Part shown: one piece after another, positions 7,957 through 16,414 of the stretch | Layout of the letters: each line of letters opens with the position of its first letter | How positions within the stretch are numbered: position 1 is the stretch's first letter | NCBI GenBank assembly: GCA_016235555.1 | Contig: JACRKC010000048.1 | Location: forward strand, 1-64,000 | DNA from: Verrucomicrobiota bacterium | GTDB taxonomy: Bacteria; Verrucomicrobiota; Verrucomicrobiia; Opitutales; Opitutaceae | DNA: 64,000 nucleotides | Direction of reading: 5' to 3' | Made by a program: the position numbers and the translations under genes | The notes under the pieces: model-generated | Databases searched by the model: none | What the model saw: the letters and a program-made list of their open reading frames with translations, nothing else | Told to the model about the DNA's origin: nothing

Positions 7957-10900
7957 ATGCCCCACCGCCATCGCATATCTCAGCCCTGCGTTCTCTTCGC
8001 CCTTTGCCTGACGGGCTCCTCCTTGGCGGCTCCGTTGCCGCAGAAGATCTCCTACAACGACCAGATCCAACCGATCCTCGCGGAGAACTGCTTCCTCTGC
8101 CATGGCCCGGACTCCGGCACGCGCAAGGCGAAGCTGCGGCTCGACGGCTTCGCCCATGCAACGGCCCAGCGCGAGGACCTGCCTGCGGTCACACCGGGAA
8201 AGCCGGAGGCGAGCGCGCTGGTGGAGCGGATTTTTTCCAAGGACGACGATGAAGTAATGCCGCCGCCCGACTCGCGGAAATCGCTCAAACCGGCGGAAAA
8301 GGAACTGCTCAAACGCTGGATCGCCGAAGGCGCGGAGTATCAGGAGCACTGGGCTTTTATCGCGCCGGTGCGGCCAGCGGTGCCGGCGGCCGGCGGCAAG
8401 CGGGCGCGCAATCCCATCGACCACTTCGTCGCCGAAACGCTCGCGGACAGGAAGCTGACGCCCAATCGCGATGAGGCCCCGGCGCGCCTGCTCCGGCGCG
8501 TGACGCTCGATCTCACGGGGCTGCCGCCGACGCCGGAACAGCTGGCGGCGTTCGAGCGCGATCCGTCGCCCGCCGCCTATGATCGGGCGGTCGACCGGCT
8601 GCTCGCGACCGACGCGAGTGCGGAACACTTCGCGCGCTACTGGCTCGACGCCGTGCGCTACGCCGACACCCACGGCATCCACATCGACAACTACCGTTCG
8701 ATCTGGCCCTACCGTGACTGGGTGATCGGCGCCTATCGATGCAACCTGCCGTTCGACCAGTTCACGATCGAGCAGATGGCGGGCGATCTTTTGCCGAACG
8801 CGACGCTCGAGCAGAAAATCGCCTCCGGCTACAACCGCTGCGTGCCGACCACGAGCGAGGGCGGCGCGATCGCCGAGGAATACGAGGTCATCTACGCCAA
8901 GGACCGCGTCGACACGATGGGGGCGGTGTGGCTCGGCCTCACGACGGGCTGCGCGTCGTGTCACGACCACAAGTTCGACCCGCTGACGAAAAAAGACTTC
9001 TACGCCTTCGCCGCGTTTTTCCGCAACAACACCATGCCCGCGATGGACGGCAACGTGTCCGACACGAAGCCCACGGTCTTCGTGCCCGCCGTCGCGGATC
9101 GCGCGCGCTGGAGCGCGTTGCAGGCTGAAATCGAATCGACGCGGGGCGCGTTGAAGCAGCGTGCGATGGAGGCGGATGGCGATTTCACCGCTTGGGCGGA
9201 GACGGCGAAGACGCTCGCCGTGCCGCCGAAGGATTTCGATCAACCGCTGCAACAACCGCTGGTCGGCGCTGTAGGGCCGGCCCTTGTGGCCGGGCCGCTT
9301 GCGGCGGCGAAGCCCGGTGGAGACGCGTCACGCGGCGGGAGCGAAAATCGCGACGGCCCGCCGGCAAGCGGCGGCCCTACGCCGGAGGCGGTCGCCGGTC
9401 CGTTTGGCGTGGCCACGCGCCTGGACGGTCGTTCGATCGCCGTCGGCGTAGCCGTGCCGCTCCGGCGCGAGGAATCCGACAGCATCGGCTTGCTGGTGCG
9501 CATCGACGGAACCCCGAGCGGTCCGCTCGTCTCGTCCATGGATGCGGGGGAACGAGGCACCGGCTGGGAACTCCACCTCGACAAGGGAAAGATCGGCCTG
9601 CGTTTGCGCGGCGGTCGCAAGGATTTTGAGGCCAACGCGCTGTCACCGACCGCGCTCAAGCCCGGGGAGTGGCACCATGTGATGTTCAGTTTCGATTCCG
9701 GTGCCTGGGCGAACCGCGTGATCGATCTCTTCGTCGACGGGCGGTCGGTGGCCAATGCCGGCAACGTCAACAATGTGCCCGCCGATATCGTGCCCCACGC
9801 TTCGCTGACGCTCGGCGCTCGCGGAGAAACGTCTCTCACCGGCGCCGCCGTGTGGGTGCAGGATCTTCGCCACTACCGTCGCGGCTTTGCGGCGGCCCAG
9901 GCGAAAACGGCGGGCAGCGCAATCGAAGCCTTCGCGGCGCTGAAAACGGAAGCGGCCAAACGGACCGACGCCCAGACAAGGGCGCTGCGCGAACACTTCG
10001 TCGCGGCCGTCGACGCTCCGTCGCTCAAGCTGGCGCAGGCGCTCGATGGCCTGCTCGCCGAGGAGGCCGCGTTGCGGCGGCACGGCGGTATCTGCCTCGT
10101 GATGGAGGAGAAAAAGGACAGCGAGCCGTTCGCGCACATTCTCGATCGAGGCGAATACAACAAGCCGCAGGAGAAGGTCGGCGCCAGCACGCCCGCCGTG
10201 CTGCCCCCGATGGCGGCCGATGCACCACGCAGCCGCCTCGGCCTCGCGCGTTGGCTCGTCGCGCCGGAAAACCCTCTCACGGCGCGCGTGACGGTGAACC
10301 GGACCTGGCAGCAGTTCTTCGGCACGGGCCTCGTGGAGTCGGCCGGAGATTTCGGCGTGACCGGTTCGCGGCCCACGCACCCGCGCCTGCTCGACTGGCT
10401 CGCGGTGGAGTTCCGCGAGTCAGGCTGGGATTACCGGCGGCTCGTGCGCCTGATGGTGACGAGCGCGACCTACCGCCAGTCGGCCGCGGTCACGCCCGAG
10501 TTGCTCGAACGCGATCCCGCCAACCGCTGGCTCGCGCGCGGCCCGCGCCACCGCCTCGACGCCGAGCAACTCCGCGATCAGGCGCTCGCGGCGTCGGGCC
10601 TGCTCATCGCAAAAGTCGGCGGCTATCCCGTGCGCCCCTATCAGCCCGACGGCATCTGGGAGGAGATCGCGATGAAGGAATCGACCACGCGCTTTTATCG
10701 CACCGGCGGGGGCGACGATCTCTACCGCCGCTCGATCTACACCGTCTGGAAACGCATCGCGCCGCCGCCCGCGATGGACATCCTCAACGCCCCCAGCCGC
10801 GAGGTCACCTGCGTGCGCCGCGACCGCACCAACACCCCGCTGCAGGCCCTCGTCACGCTCAACGACCCGCTCTTCGTCGAGTCCTCGCGCCAGCTCGCGG

Positions 10901-11175
10901 CGCGGGTGATCCGCGAGTCGCGAACCTTCGACGGCCGGCTCGACGCGGTTTCGCTGCGCCTGCTCGGACGTAAACTCGCCAAAGATGAGCGTCCGGTCGT
11001 GCGCCGCACGCTCGATGCCGCGCTGGCGACCTATTCGCGTGCGCCCGAGACCGCGCAACAGCTCCTCCACGTCGGCGCCTCGCCCGCCGATGCCAAAGTC
11101 CCGCCCGCCGAACTCGCCGCGTGGACCCTCGTGGCGAGCCAGATGATGAACCTCGACGAATCGCTGACGAAATGA
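7957..11175 (+). CDS. PSD1-type protein: cytochrome c, DUF1549, LamG-like and DUF1553 domains
   Basis: A 1072-residue exported protein of the planctomycete-type PSD1 family. A signal peptide (1-25) is followed by a PSCyt1 haem-binding CxxCH (CFLCH, 45-49), DUF1549 (about 150-355, with the HDHKFDP-like segment SCHDHKFDP), a LamG-like beta-sandwich (about 480-650) and DUF1553 (about 750-1070, NPLTARVTVNRTWQQFFG). The role is probably periplasmic redox or polymer handling, but no activity is established. The ATG at 7957 starts a clean signal; 7939 is an alternative. Residues about 439-475 are encoded by a GTAG-type repeat inserted in frame. It pairs with the DUF1501 gene downstream. Confidence 0.9.
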   Translation: MPHRHRISQPCVLFALCLTGSSLAAPLPQKISYNDQIQPILAENCFLCHGPDSGTRKAKLRLDGFAHATAQREDLPAVTPGKPEASALVERIFSKDDDEVMPPPDSRKSLKPAEKELLKRWIAEGAEYQEHWAFIAPVRPAVPAAGGKRARNPIDHFVAETLADRKLTPNRDEAPARLLRRVTLDLTGLPPTPEQLAAFERDPSPAAYDRAVDRLLATDASAEHFARYWLDAVRYADTHGIHIDNYRSIWPYRDWVIGAYRCNLPFDQFTIEQMAGDLLPNATLEQKIASGYNRCVPTTSEGGAIAEEYEVIYAKDRVDTMGAVWLGLTTGCASCHDHKFDPLTKKDFYAFAAFFRNNTMPAMDGNVSDTKPTVFVPAVADRARWSALQAEIESTRGALKQRAMEADGDFTAWAETAKTLAVPPKDFDQPLQQPLVGAVGPALVAGPLAAAKPGGDASRGGSENRDGPPASGGPTPEAVAGPFGVATRLDGRSIAVGVAVPLRREESDSIGLLVRIDGTPSGPLVSSMDAGERGTGWELHLDKGKIGLRLRGGRKDFEANALSPTALKPGEWHHVMFSFDSGAWANRVIDLFVDGRSVANAGNVNNVPADIVPHASLTLGARGETSLTGAAVWVQDLRHYRRGFAAAQAKTAGSAIEAFAALKTEAAKRTDAQTRALREHFVAAVDAPSLKLAQALDGLLAEEAALRRHGGICLVMEEKKDSEPFAHILDRGEYNKPQEKVGASTPAVLPPMAADAPRSRLGLARWLVAPENPLTARVTVNRTWQQFFGTGLVESAGDFGVTGSRPTHPRLLDWLAVEFRESGWDYRRLVRLMVTSATYRQSAAVTPELLERDPANRWLARGPRHRLDAEQLRDQALAASGLLIAKVGGYPVRPYQPDGIWEEIAMKESTTRFYRTGGGDDLYRRSIYTVWKRIAPPPAMDILNAPSREVTCVRRDRTNTPLQALVTLNDPLFVESSRQLAARVIRESRTFDGRLDAVSLRLLGRKLAKDERPVVRRTLDAALATYSRAPETAQQLLHVGASPADAKVPPAELAAWTLVASQMMNLDESLTK
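9271..9380. repeat. GTAG-type repeat pair inside the PSD1 coding sequence
   Basis: Starts GTAGGGCCGGCCCTTGTGGC and ends with an inverted, diverged arm GCCGGCAAGCGGCGGCCCTAC. It is translated without a stop as a Gly/Ala/Pro-rich linker joining the DUF1549 and LamG-like regions. The paralogues at 13795 and 18089 have no such segment. Confidence 0.8.
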
Positions 11176-11191
11176 AACAGAAGCCTGCCTT

Positions 11192-11271
11192 AAGGTGGAG
11201 CGCGTTGACCCCAATGCGCTTCAGCGGCCCGGCCACCAAACCAGCGCGTTGAGGTCAACGCGCTCCACCTT
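11192..11271. repeat. Inverted-repeat element between PSD1 and DUF1501 genes
   Basis: Arms AAGGTGGAGCGCGTTGACC and GGTCAACGCGCTCCACCTT (19 bp, perfect inverse) enclose smaller repeats of GCGCGTT/AATGCGC type. It ends 3 bp before the ATG of the DUF1501 gene, so any ribosome-binding site would have to be inside the arm. A related arm, TGGAGCGCGTTG, is at 62612. Confidence 0.85.
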
Positions 11272-11274
11272 CCC

Positions 11275-12753
11275 ATGCATCTCCCTCCCGACTGGCTCGA
11301 CACCTTCTCCTCTTACAACGCCGCGCTCACGCGCCGGCAGTTTTTCCGCCAGAGCGGCACGGGGCTCGGCGTCGCGGCGCTCGCGTCGTTGCTCGGCCAG
11401 CGGACGCTCGCAGCCACCGCCTCGGCCACGCCGCCACCGCCGTGGATGATCGCGCCGAAGGCGAAGCGCGCGATCTACATTTCACTCATCGGCGCACCGT
11501 CGCAGCTCGACCTCTTCGACTACAAGCCGGGCCTCGCGTCGCGCTTCAAGGAGGACCTCAAGGATTACCTCGCCCGCGAGGGCGAGCGCCTCACCGGCAT
11601 GACGTCGAAGCAGGAGAAGTTCCCGCTGGCGCCGAGCATTTTCAAATTTGCGCAGCACGGGCAGAGCGGGACTTGGATCAGCGAGTTGCTCCCGTGGACG
11701 GCGAAGATGGCGGACGACATCTGCGTCATCCGCTCGATGAAGACCGACGCGATCAACCATGAGCCGGCCAACCAGCTGATGTATACCGGCACGATGCAGA
11801 ACGGAAAACCGTCGATCGGCTCGTGGCTCGCCTATGGCCTCGGCTCGGCGAACCAGGATCTGCCGGCGTTCGTGGTGCTGCACGCGAAGCACACGAGCCC
11901 GTTCTCCAACGTGCAGGCGATCTCGGCGCGGTTGTGGGGCTCGGCGTTTCTCCCCGGCAAACACGCGGGCGTGTCCTTCCGCGGCTCCGGCGATCCCGTG
12001 CTCTACCTCAACGACGCGCCAGGCATCCCACGCGAGCTGCGCCGCTCGATGCTTGACGGCCTTGAGCAACTCAACCGCCGCAGCTACGAGGCGATCGGCG
12101 ATCCGGAGATCCAGACGCGCACGCAGCAATACGAGATGGCCTTCCGCATGCAGGCCAGCATCCCGGAACTCGCCGACCTCGCGCGGGAGCCGGAGTCGAC
12201 GTTCCAGCTCTACGGCGACGAGGCGCGGGTGCGCGGCAGCTTCGCCAGCTCGGCGCTGATGGCGCGGCGCCTGGTGGAGCGCGGCGTGCGTTTCGTGCAG
12301 ATTTTTCACCGCGGCTGGGACCAGCACGGCACGCTGCCCCGCGATCTCGCGTCGCAGTGCAAGGACGTCGACCAGGCCTGCTACGGCCTCGTGCAGGATC
12401 TCAAGCAGCGCGGCCTGCTCGACGATACGCTCGTGATCTGGGGCGGCGAATTCGGCCGCACGGTCTATTGCCAGGGCACGCTCACCGAGACGAACTACGG
12501 CCGCGATCACCACCCGCGCTGCTTCTCCCTCTGGCTCGCCGGCGCCGGGATCAAGGGCGGCACGGTCCATGGCGAGACAGACGATTTCTCCTACAACGTC
12601 GTGAAGGACCCCGTGCACATCCGCGACCTGCACGCGACGATGCTCCAACTGATGGGCATCGACCACGAGCGGCTGACGTTCAAGTTCCAAGGCCTCGACC
12701 AACGCCTCACCGGCGTCCTGCCGTCGCAAGTGGTGCAGGGGATTCTGGCGTGA
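11275..12753 (+). CDS. DUF1501 family protein (pair 1)
   Basis: A 492-residue Tat-exported DUF1501 protein, the partner of the PSD1 protein encoded 99 bp upstream. The twin arginines are at 20-21 (LTRRQFFRQSG), followed by an Ala/Gly hydrophobic stretch ending near residue 50. Family motifs: GAPSQLDLFDYKP, MAFRMQ, GGEFGRT and GRDHHPRCFS. The C-terminal KFQGLDQRLTGVLP is shared with the pair 2 and pair 3 proteins, so the three belong to one subfamily; the stand-alone protein at 4315 lacks it. Periplasmic location is expected; enzymatic activity is unknown. Confidence 0.92.
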   Translation: MHLPPDWLDTFSSYNAALTRRQFFRQSGTGLGVAALASLLGQRTLAATASATPPPPWMIAPKAKRAIYISLIGAPSQLDLFDYKPGLASRFKEDLKDYLAREGERLTGMTSKQEKFPLAPSIFKFAQHGQSGTWISELLPWTAKMADDICVIRSMKTDAINHEPANQLMYTGTMQNGKPSIGSWLAYGLGSANQDLPAFVVLHAKHTSPFSNVQAISARLWGSAFLPGKHAGVSFRGSGDPVLYLNDAPGIPRELRRSMLDGLEQLNRRSYEAIGDPEIQTRTQQYEMAFRMQASIPELADLAREPESTFQLYGDEARVRGSFASSALMARRLVERGVRFVQIFHRGWDQHGTLPRDLASQCKDVDQACYGLVQDLKQRGLLDDTLVIWGGEFGRTVYCQGTLTETNYGRDHHPRCFSLWLAGAGIKGGTVHGETDDFSYNVVKDPVHIRDLHATMLQLMGIDHERLTFKFQGLDQRLTGVLPSQVVQGILA

Positions 12754-12810
12754 GGCCCAAGGCGCAAATCGCTTTTTGACAGCCTGCGGTCGTTTCACCA
12801 CCTTGCCGCC

Positions 12811-13371
12811 ATGCCGCCCGCGACCACCACGCCCGAATTGCTGACCGTGGAGGACTATCGCGCCACACCGGAGGGGACGCGCTACCAGCTGATCGAAGGA
12901 GAACTCTACGCCATGTCACCGTCTCCGAAGTTCATTCATCAGGCGATCGCCTGGAATCTGGTCGGGATATTCAACCGTTATTTGGAGCGGCATGCGGTGG
13001 GCCGCGCATTTTTTGCGCCGTTCGATGTCTACCTCTCAGACAACGATGTCGTGCAGCCCGACGTTTTTTTCGTGGCCAACGACGCGCTTCGTTTGGTGCA
13101 GGATGATGGCGTGCATGGCGCTCCCGACTTGGTGATCGAAATTCTCTCCCCTTCGACCGCCCAACTCGACAAGAAAACCAAGCGCCGCGTTTACGTCCGC
13201 GCCGGCGTGAAGGAAATGTGGCTCGTCGATCCCTCGTTGCTGCAAATCCAACGCTACGATTTTGCACGGGACCCGGCGAAGCCCGTGCAGTTGATCGAGG
13301 AGGACGAGTCGTTCGCGACGCCGCTGCTTCCGGGGCTGACGCTTTCGGCGGCGGAGATTTTCAAGCGGTGA
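12811..13371 (+). CDS. Uma2 family endonuclease-like protein
   Basis: A 186-residue protein of the Uma2 (DUF820) family, which has a PD-(D/E)XK nuclease-like fold; function in the cell is not known. The pattern is complete: GTRYQLIEGELYAMSPSP near residues 22-40, QPDVFF with Asp84, PDLVIEILSPST with Glu110, then DKKTKRRVY and GVKEMWLVDP. Full length, no signal peptide. It sits alone between pair 1 and pair 2 of the exported proteins, and is unrelated to them in function. Repeats and a gene remnant follow directly, suggesting an insertion-prone site. Confidence 0.9.
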   Translation: MPPATTTPELLTVEDYRATPEGTRYQLIEGELYAMSPSPKFIHQAIAWNLVGIFNRYLERHAVGRAFFAPFDVYLSDNDVVQPDVFFVANDALRLVQDDGVHGAPDLVIEILSPSTAQLDKKTKRRVYVRAGVKEMWLVDPSLLQIQRYDFARDPAKPVQLIEEDESFATPLLPGLTLSAAEIFKR

Positions 13372-13376
13372 GTCGT

Positions 13377-13441
13377 GGACGAGGCGTCCCGCCTCGTGGT
13401 TTGGCGAACCAAGGCGGGACGCTTCGTCCCCGACGGCCGCC
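13377..13441. repeat. Inverted-repeat element after the Uma2 gene
   Basis: Left arm GTGGACGAGGCGTCCCGCCT (13376 on) and right arm AAGGCGGGACGCTTCGTCC are inverted with few mismatches, around the centre GGTTTGGCGAACC. A single arm of the same family is present near 35010-35036. Confidence 0.75.
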
Positions 13442-13445
13442 CCAC

Positions 13446-13557
13446 TCAAAACAGCGGCGCGTTGTTCTTCGGGTCGTTGACGAGCGCCTCGAACCGCGGG
13501 TCGCCGCGGAGGTTGAAATACACGGGCATGACTTTCAGCTCGTGGATGTTTACTTGG
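13446..13557 (-). pseudogene. C-terminal remnant of a TPR-type protein
   Basis: A minus-strand reading of about 37 codons ends in a peptide with LKVMPVYFNLRGDPRFEALV and NDPKNNAPLF before a TGA at 13446-13448. Endings of this LRGDPRFEAL type are typical of TPR-containing regulators or kinases. Upstream of about 13557 the protein-like character stops and a repeat begins, so only the tail of the gene survives. No start codon or promoter belongs to it. Confidence 0.5.
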
Positions 13558-13586
13558 CGGCGCGACCGCGGCGAAGCCAGTCCACC

Positions 13587-13674
13587 GAGGCTGGGGCCAC
13601 AAAAGGCACAAAAGGCGCAAGAAACCGGGTGGCTGCTTTTTGAGCTTCTTGCGTTTCTTGTGGCCAATCTGCGT
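13587..13674. repeat. Inverted-repeat element (GGCCACAAAAGGC family)
   Basis: The left part GGCCACAAAAGGCACAAAAG and the right part CTTGCGTTTCTTGTGGCCAA form an imperfect inverted repeat around GGGTGGCTGCTTTTTGAGC. From 13675 to 13794 nothing further is recognisable. Confidence 0.6.
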
Positions 13675-13794
13675 TGCCGAAGCTCTCGCGGCGCCACGCG
13701 AGCCTCGGCTCTATGCGGCTACACCACCAACGGCGCGAAACCCGGGATTGCCCGGCTTCGTCAAGAGCGCACAGTCATCCGCGTTTTCCCACCG

Positions 13795-16290
13795 ATGCCC
13801 CGCCGAGTTGTCATCATCTTGTCGTCTGTGTTTCCGCTTGCCGCTGTGCTGGCTGCCGGTGCGCCCGTGCCGGCCCGGATCGAGTTCAATCGCGATGTGC
13901 GGCCGATTCTTTCGGACAACTGCTTTTATTGCCACGGGCCTGACGCGTCACATCGCAAGGCCAAGCTCCGGCTCGACGTGCGCGAGGTCGCGCTGGCGAA
14001 GGAGGCGATTGTGCCGGGCAAGCCCGCCGACAGCGAACTCGTCATCCGCTTCCACTCGAACGATCCCGAGGAGGTGATGCCGCCGCCGGACTCGAACAAG
14101 AAACTCACGGCTCGCGACAAGGCCGTGCTTGAGCGGTGGATCGCACAGGGCGCGGGTTACCAGCTGCATTGGGCTTACGAGCCGCCGGCGAAACCGGCGA
14201 TTCCGGCCGACGCCAACGCCATCGATTCGCTCGTCGCGCGGCGGCTCGCCGAGGTGGGCCTCAAGTCGTCGCCCGAGGCCGACCGGCGCACGCTCATTCG
14301 TCGCGTGACTTCGGATCTCACGGGCTTGCTGCCGACTCCTGAGGAGGTGGATGCATTTGAAAAGGACCGCGCGCCCGACGCCTACGCGCGCGTCGTCGAC
14401 CGTTTGCTGGCGAGTCCGCACTACGGCGAGCGCATGGCGATCGGGTGGCTCGATGTCGTGCGGTTTGCCGACACGATCGGTTACCACAGCGACAATCCGC
14501 GCAACGTCTGGCCGTATCGCGACTGGGTGATCCGGAGTTTCAACGAGAACAAGCGGTTCGATCGCTTCACGCTGGAGCAGATCGCCGGCGACCTGCTGCC
14601 CGATGCGAATCGCGAGACGCGGATCGGGTCGGCGTTCAACCGGCTGTTGCTCACGACCGAGGAGGGCGGGGCGCAGCCGAAGGACTACGAAGCGCGCATG
14701 TTGGCGGACCGCGTGCGGGCGATCGGCGCGGGATGGCTCGGGCAGACGACCGGGTGTGCGCAGTGCCACGATCACAAATTCGACCCCTTCACGACGCGGG
14801 ACTTCTACGCGCTCGGCGCGTTTTTCGCCGACGTGAAAGAGCCGGTCATCGGCCGCCGCGAGGAAGGCATGGTGATCGCGCCGCCCGAGCAGGAGGAAAA
14901 ACTCGCCGCCCTCGATCGCGAGGTGGCGGCCAAGCGCGCCGCCGTCGCCGCGCTCACGCCGGAGTTCGATGCGGCCGAGGCCGAGTGGGTGTCCGCCGCC
15001 ACCGCCCAGCCGCCCACGGGCCTGCCGCGGGCGGTCGCGGCGGCGTTGAAGAAGGACCCCGACACGCGCACGGCGCGCGACCAGCAGGTCCTGCGCAACC
15101 ACTTCCGCACGAAGGTCGCGACGATCGGCCGCGAGGAACTCGCGGCGTTGACCGCCGCCGAGCAGGAGCGCAAGACGTTCGCCGATTCGCTGCCGCATTG
15201 CCTCGTGACCGAAGCGGCCCCGAAGAAGCGCGCGGTGCGGATCCTGCCGCGCGGAAACTTCCTCGACGACACCGGCGAAGTGGTGACAGCGGCGCTGCCC
15301 GGCTACCTGCCACGGCCGGACTTCGGCGGGCGCGAACCCAACCGGCTCGATCTCGCCCGGTGGCTCGTGTCGCGGGAAAATCCGCTCACCGCGCGCGTCG
15401 TGGCGAACCGGTTGTGGCAGCAGTTTTTCGGAGGCGGCCTCAGCCGCGTGGCGGGTGATTTCGGCGCGCAGGGCGAGCCGCCGCGCAATGGCGCGCTGCT
15501 CGACTGGCTCGCGGGCGAGTTCATGGACCGCGGCTGGGACGTGAAACACCTCGTGCGCACGATCGTGTTGAGCGCGACCTACCGGCAGACGTCCGTGGCC
15601 ACGCCGGAGCAGCTCGCGGCCGATCCGGAGAATCGCGAGTTCGGCCGGCAGGGCCGGCATCGCGTCGAAGCGGAGCTGGTGCGCGACCGCGCGCTTCAGG
15701 TGGCAGGCCTGCTGTCACCCCGCGTCGGCGGCCCGAGCGTGAAGCCTTATCAGCCGGACCGTTACTGGGAAAACCTCAACTTCCCGCCGCGCGACTACGA
15801 AATGGACCGCGGCGAGGCGCAATATCGTCGCGGGCTTTATGTCTGGTGGCAGCGGACCTTCCTGCACCCGGCGATGCTCGCGTTTGACGCGCCGAGCCGC
15901 GAGGAGTGCGCAGCGGAACGCAGCCGGGCGAACATCCCGCAGCAGGCGCTCGTGCTCCTGAACGACCCGAGCTACGTGGAGGCGGCGCGGGTGTTTGCGG
16001 CGCGCATCGTGCACGAGGGTGGCGCGACGGCGGACGCGCAACTGCACTGGGCTGGCAAGCAGGCACTCCAGCGAACGCCGAGTGCGAGTGAGACCAAGAC
16101 GGTGTCGGCATTGCTCGAAGAACATCGGCGCATCTACCGCGCCGATCCCGCTGCGGCCAAGGCGCTCCTCGCCACGGGCGACGCGCCTTTGCCAGCTGGC
16201 CTCGCGACGGACGGCCTCGCGGAACTCGCCGCGTGGACGCATGTGGCGCGCGTGCTCTTCAACCTGCACGAGTTCGTCACGCGCGATTGA
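13795..16290 (+). CDS. PSD1-type protein without LamG domain (pair 2)
   Basis: An 831-residue exported PSD1 protein. The ATG at 13795 starts a signal peptide ending near residue 22; the frame is open further upstream to 13375, but that part is repeat DNA. It has a CxxCH haem site (CFYCH, 43-47), DUF1549 (about 140-340, with CAQCHDHKFDPF) and DUF1553 (about 510-825, NPLTARVVANRLWQQFFGGG). It lacks the LamG-like insert of its two paralogues and is 240-290 residues shorter. The following DUF1501 gene is 124 bp downstream. Likely periplasmic; reaction unknown. Confidence 0.9.
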   Translation: MPRRVVIILSSVFPLAAVLAAGAPVPARIEFNRDVRPILSDNCFYCHGPDASHRKAKLRLDVREVALAKEAIVPGKPADSELVIRFHSNDPEEVMPPPDSNKKLTARDKAVLERWIAQGAGYQLHWAYEPPAKPAIPADANAIDSLVARRLAEVGLKSSPEADRRTLIRRVTSDLTGLLPTPEEVDAFEKDRAPDAYARVVDRLLASPHYGERMAIGWLDVVRFADTIGYHSDNPRNVWPYRDWVIRSFNENKRFDRFTLEQIAGDLLPDANRETRIGSAFNRLLLTTEEGGAQPKDYEARMLADRVRAIGAGWLGQTTGCAQCHDHKFDPFTTRDFYALGAFFADVKEPVIGRREEGMVIAPPEQEEKLAALDREVAAKRAAVAALTPEFDAAEAEWVSAATAQPPTGLPRAVAAALKKDPDTRTARDQQVLRNHFRTKVATIGREELAALTAAEQERKTFADSLPHCLVTEAAPKKRAVRILPRGNFLDDTGEVVTAALPGYLPRPDFGGREPNRLDLARWLVSRENPLTARVVANRLWQQFFGGGLSRVAGDFGAQGEPPRNGALLDWLAGEFMDRGWDVKHLVRTIVLSATYRQTSVATPEQLAADPENREFGRQGRHRVEAELVRDRALQVAGLLSPRVGGPSVKPYQPDRYWENLNFPPRDYEMDRGEAQYRRGLYVWWQRTFLHPAMLAFDAPSREECAAERSRANIPQQALVLLNDPSYVEAARVFAARIVHEGGATADAQLHWAGKQALQRTPSASETKTVSALLEEHRRIYRADPAAAKALLATGDAPLPAGLATDGLAELAAWTHVARVLFNLHEFVTRD

Positions 16291-16304
16291 AACAGGCCAA
16301 GACA

Positions 16305-16387
16305 GAACCACGGATGAACACGGATGGACACAGATTCAGAAGAGATCGGGTGCTGTTCCGTGTTCATCTGTGTTTATCCGTGGTTTC
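16305..16387. repeat. Inverted-repeat element (ACCACGGATGAACACGGATG family)
   Basis: The left arm begins GAACCACGGATGAACACGG and the right arm ends CTGTGTTTATCCGTGGTTTC. The arms are about 30 bp and pair with few mismatches. It fills most of the space between the PSD1 stop and the DUF1501 start of pair 2. Confidence 0.8.
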
Positions 16388-16414
16388 AATTCGTGCCTTT
16401 CGGTTCTGCCTCTC

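Noticed and set aside
6011-8161. Long minus-strand open frame opposite the FAD oxidoreductase
   Set aside because: Composition is Arg/Ala/His-rich shadow of the real gene, with no start signal or family motif.
12763-12782. A degenerate MITE end before the Uma2 gene
   Set aside because: GGCGCAAATCGCTTTTTGAC resembles the GGGCGCATCTCA end, but there is no matching right end or flanking duplication.
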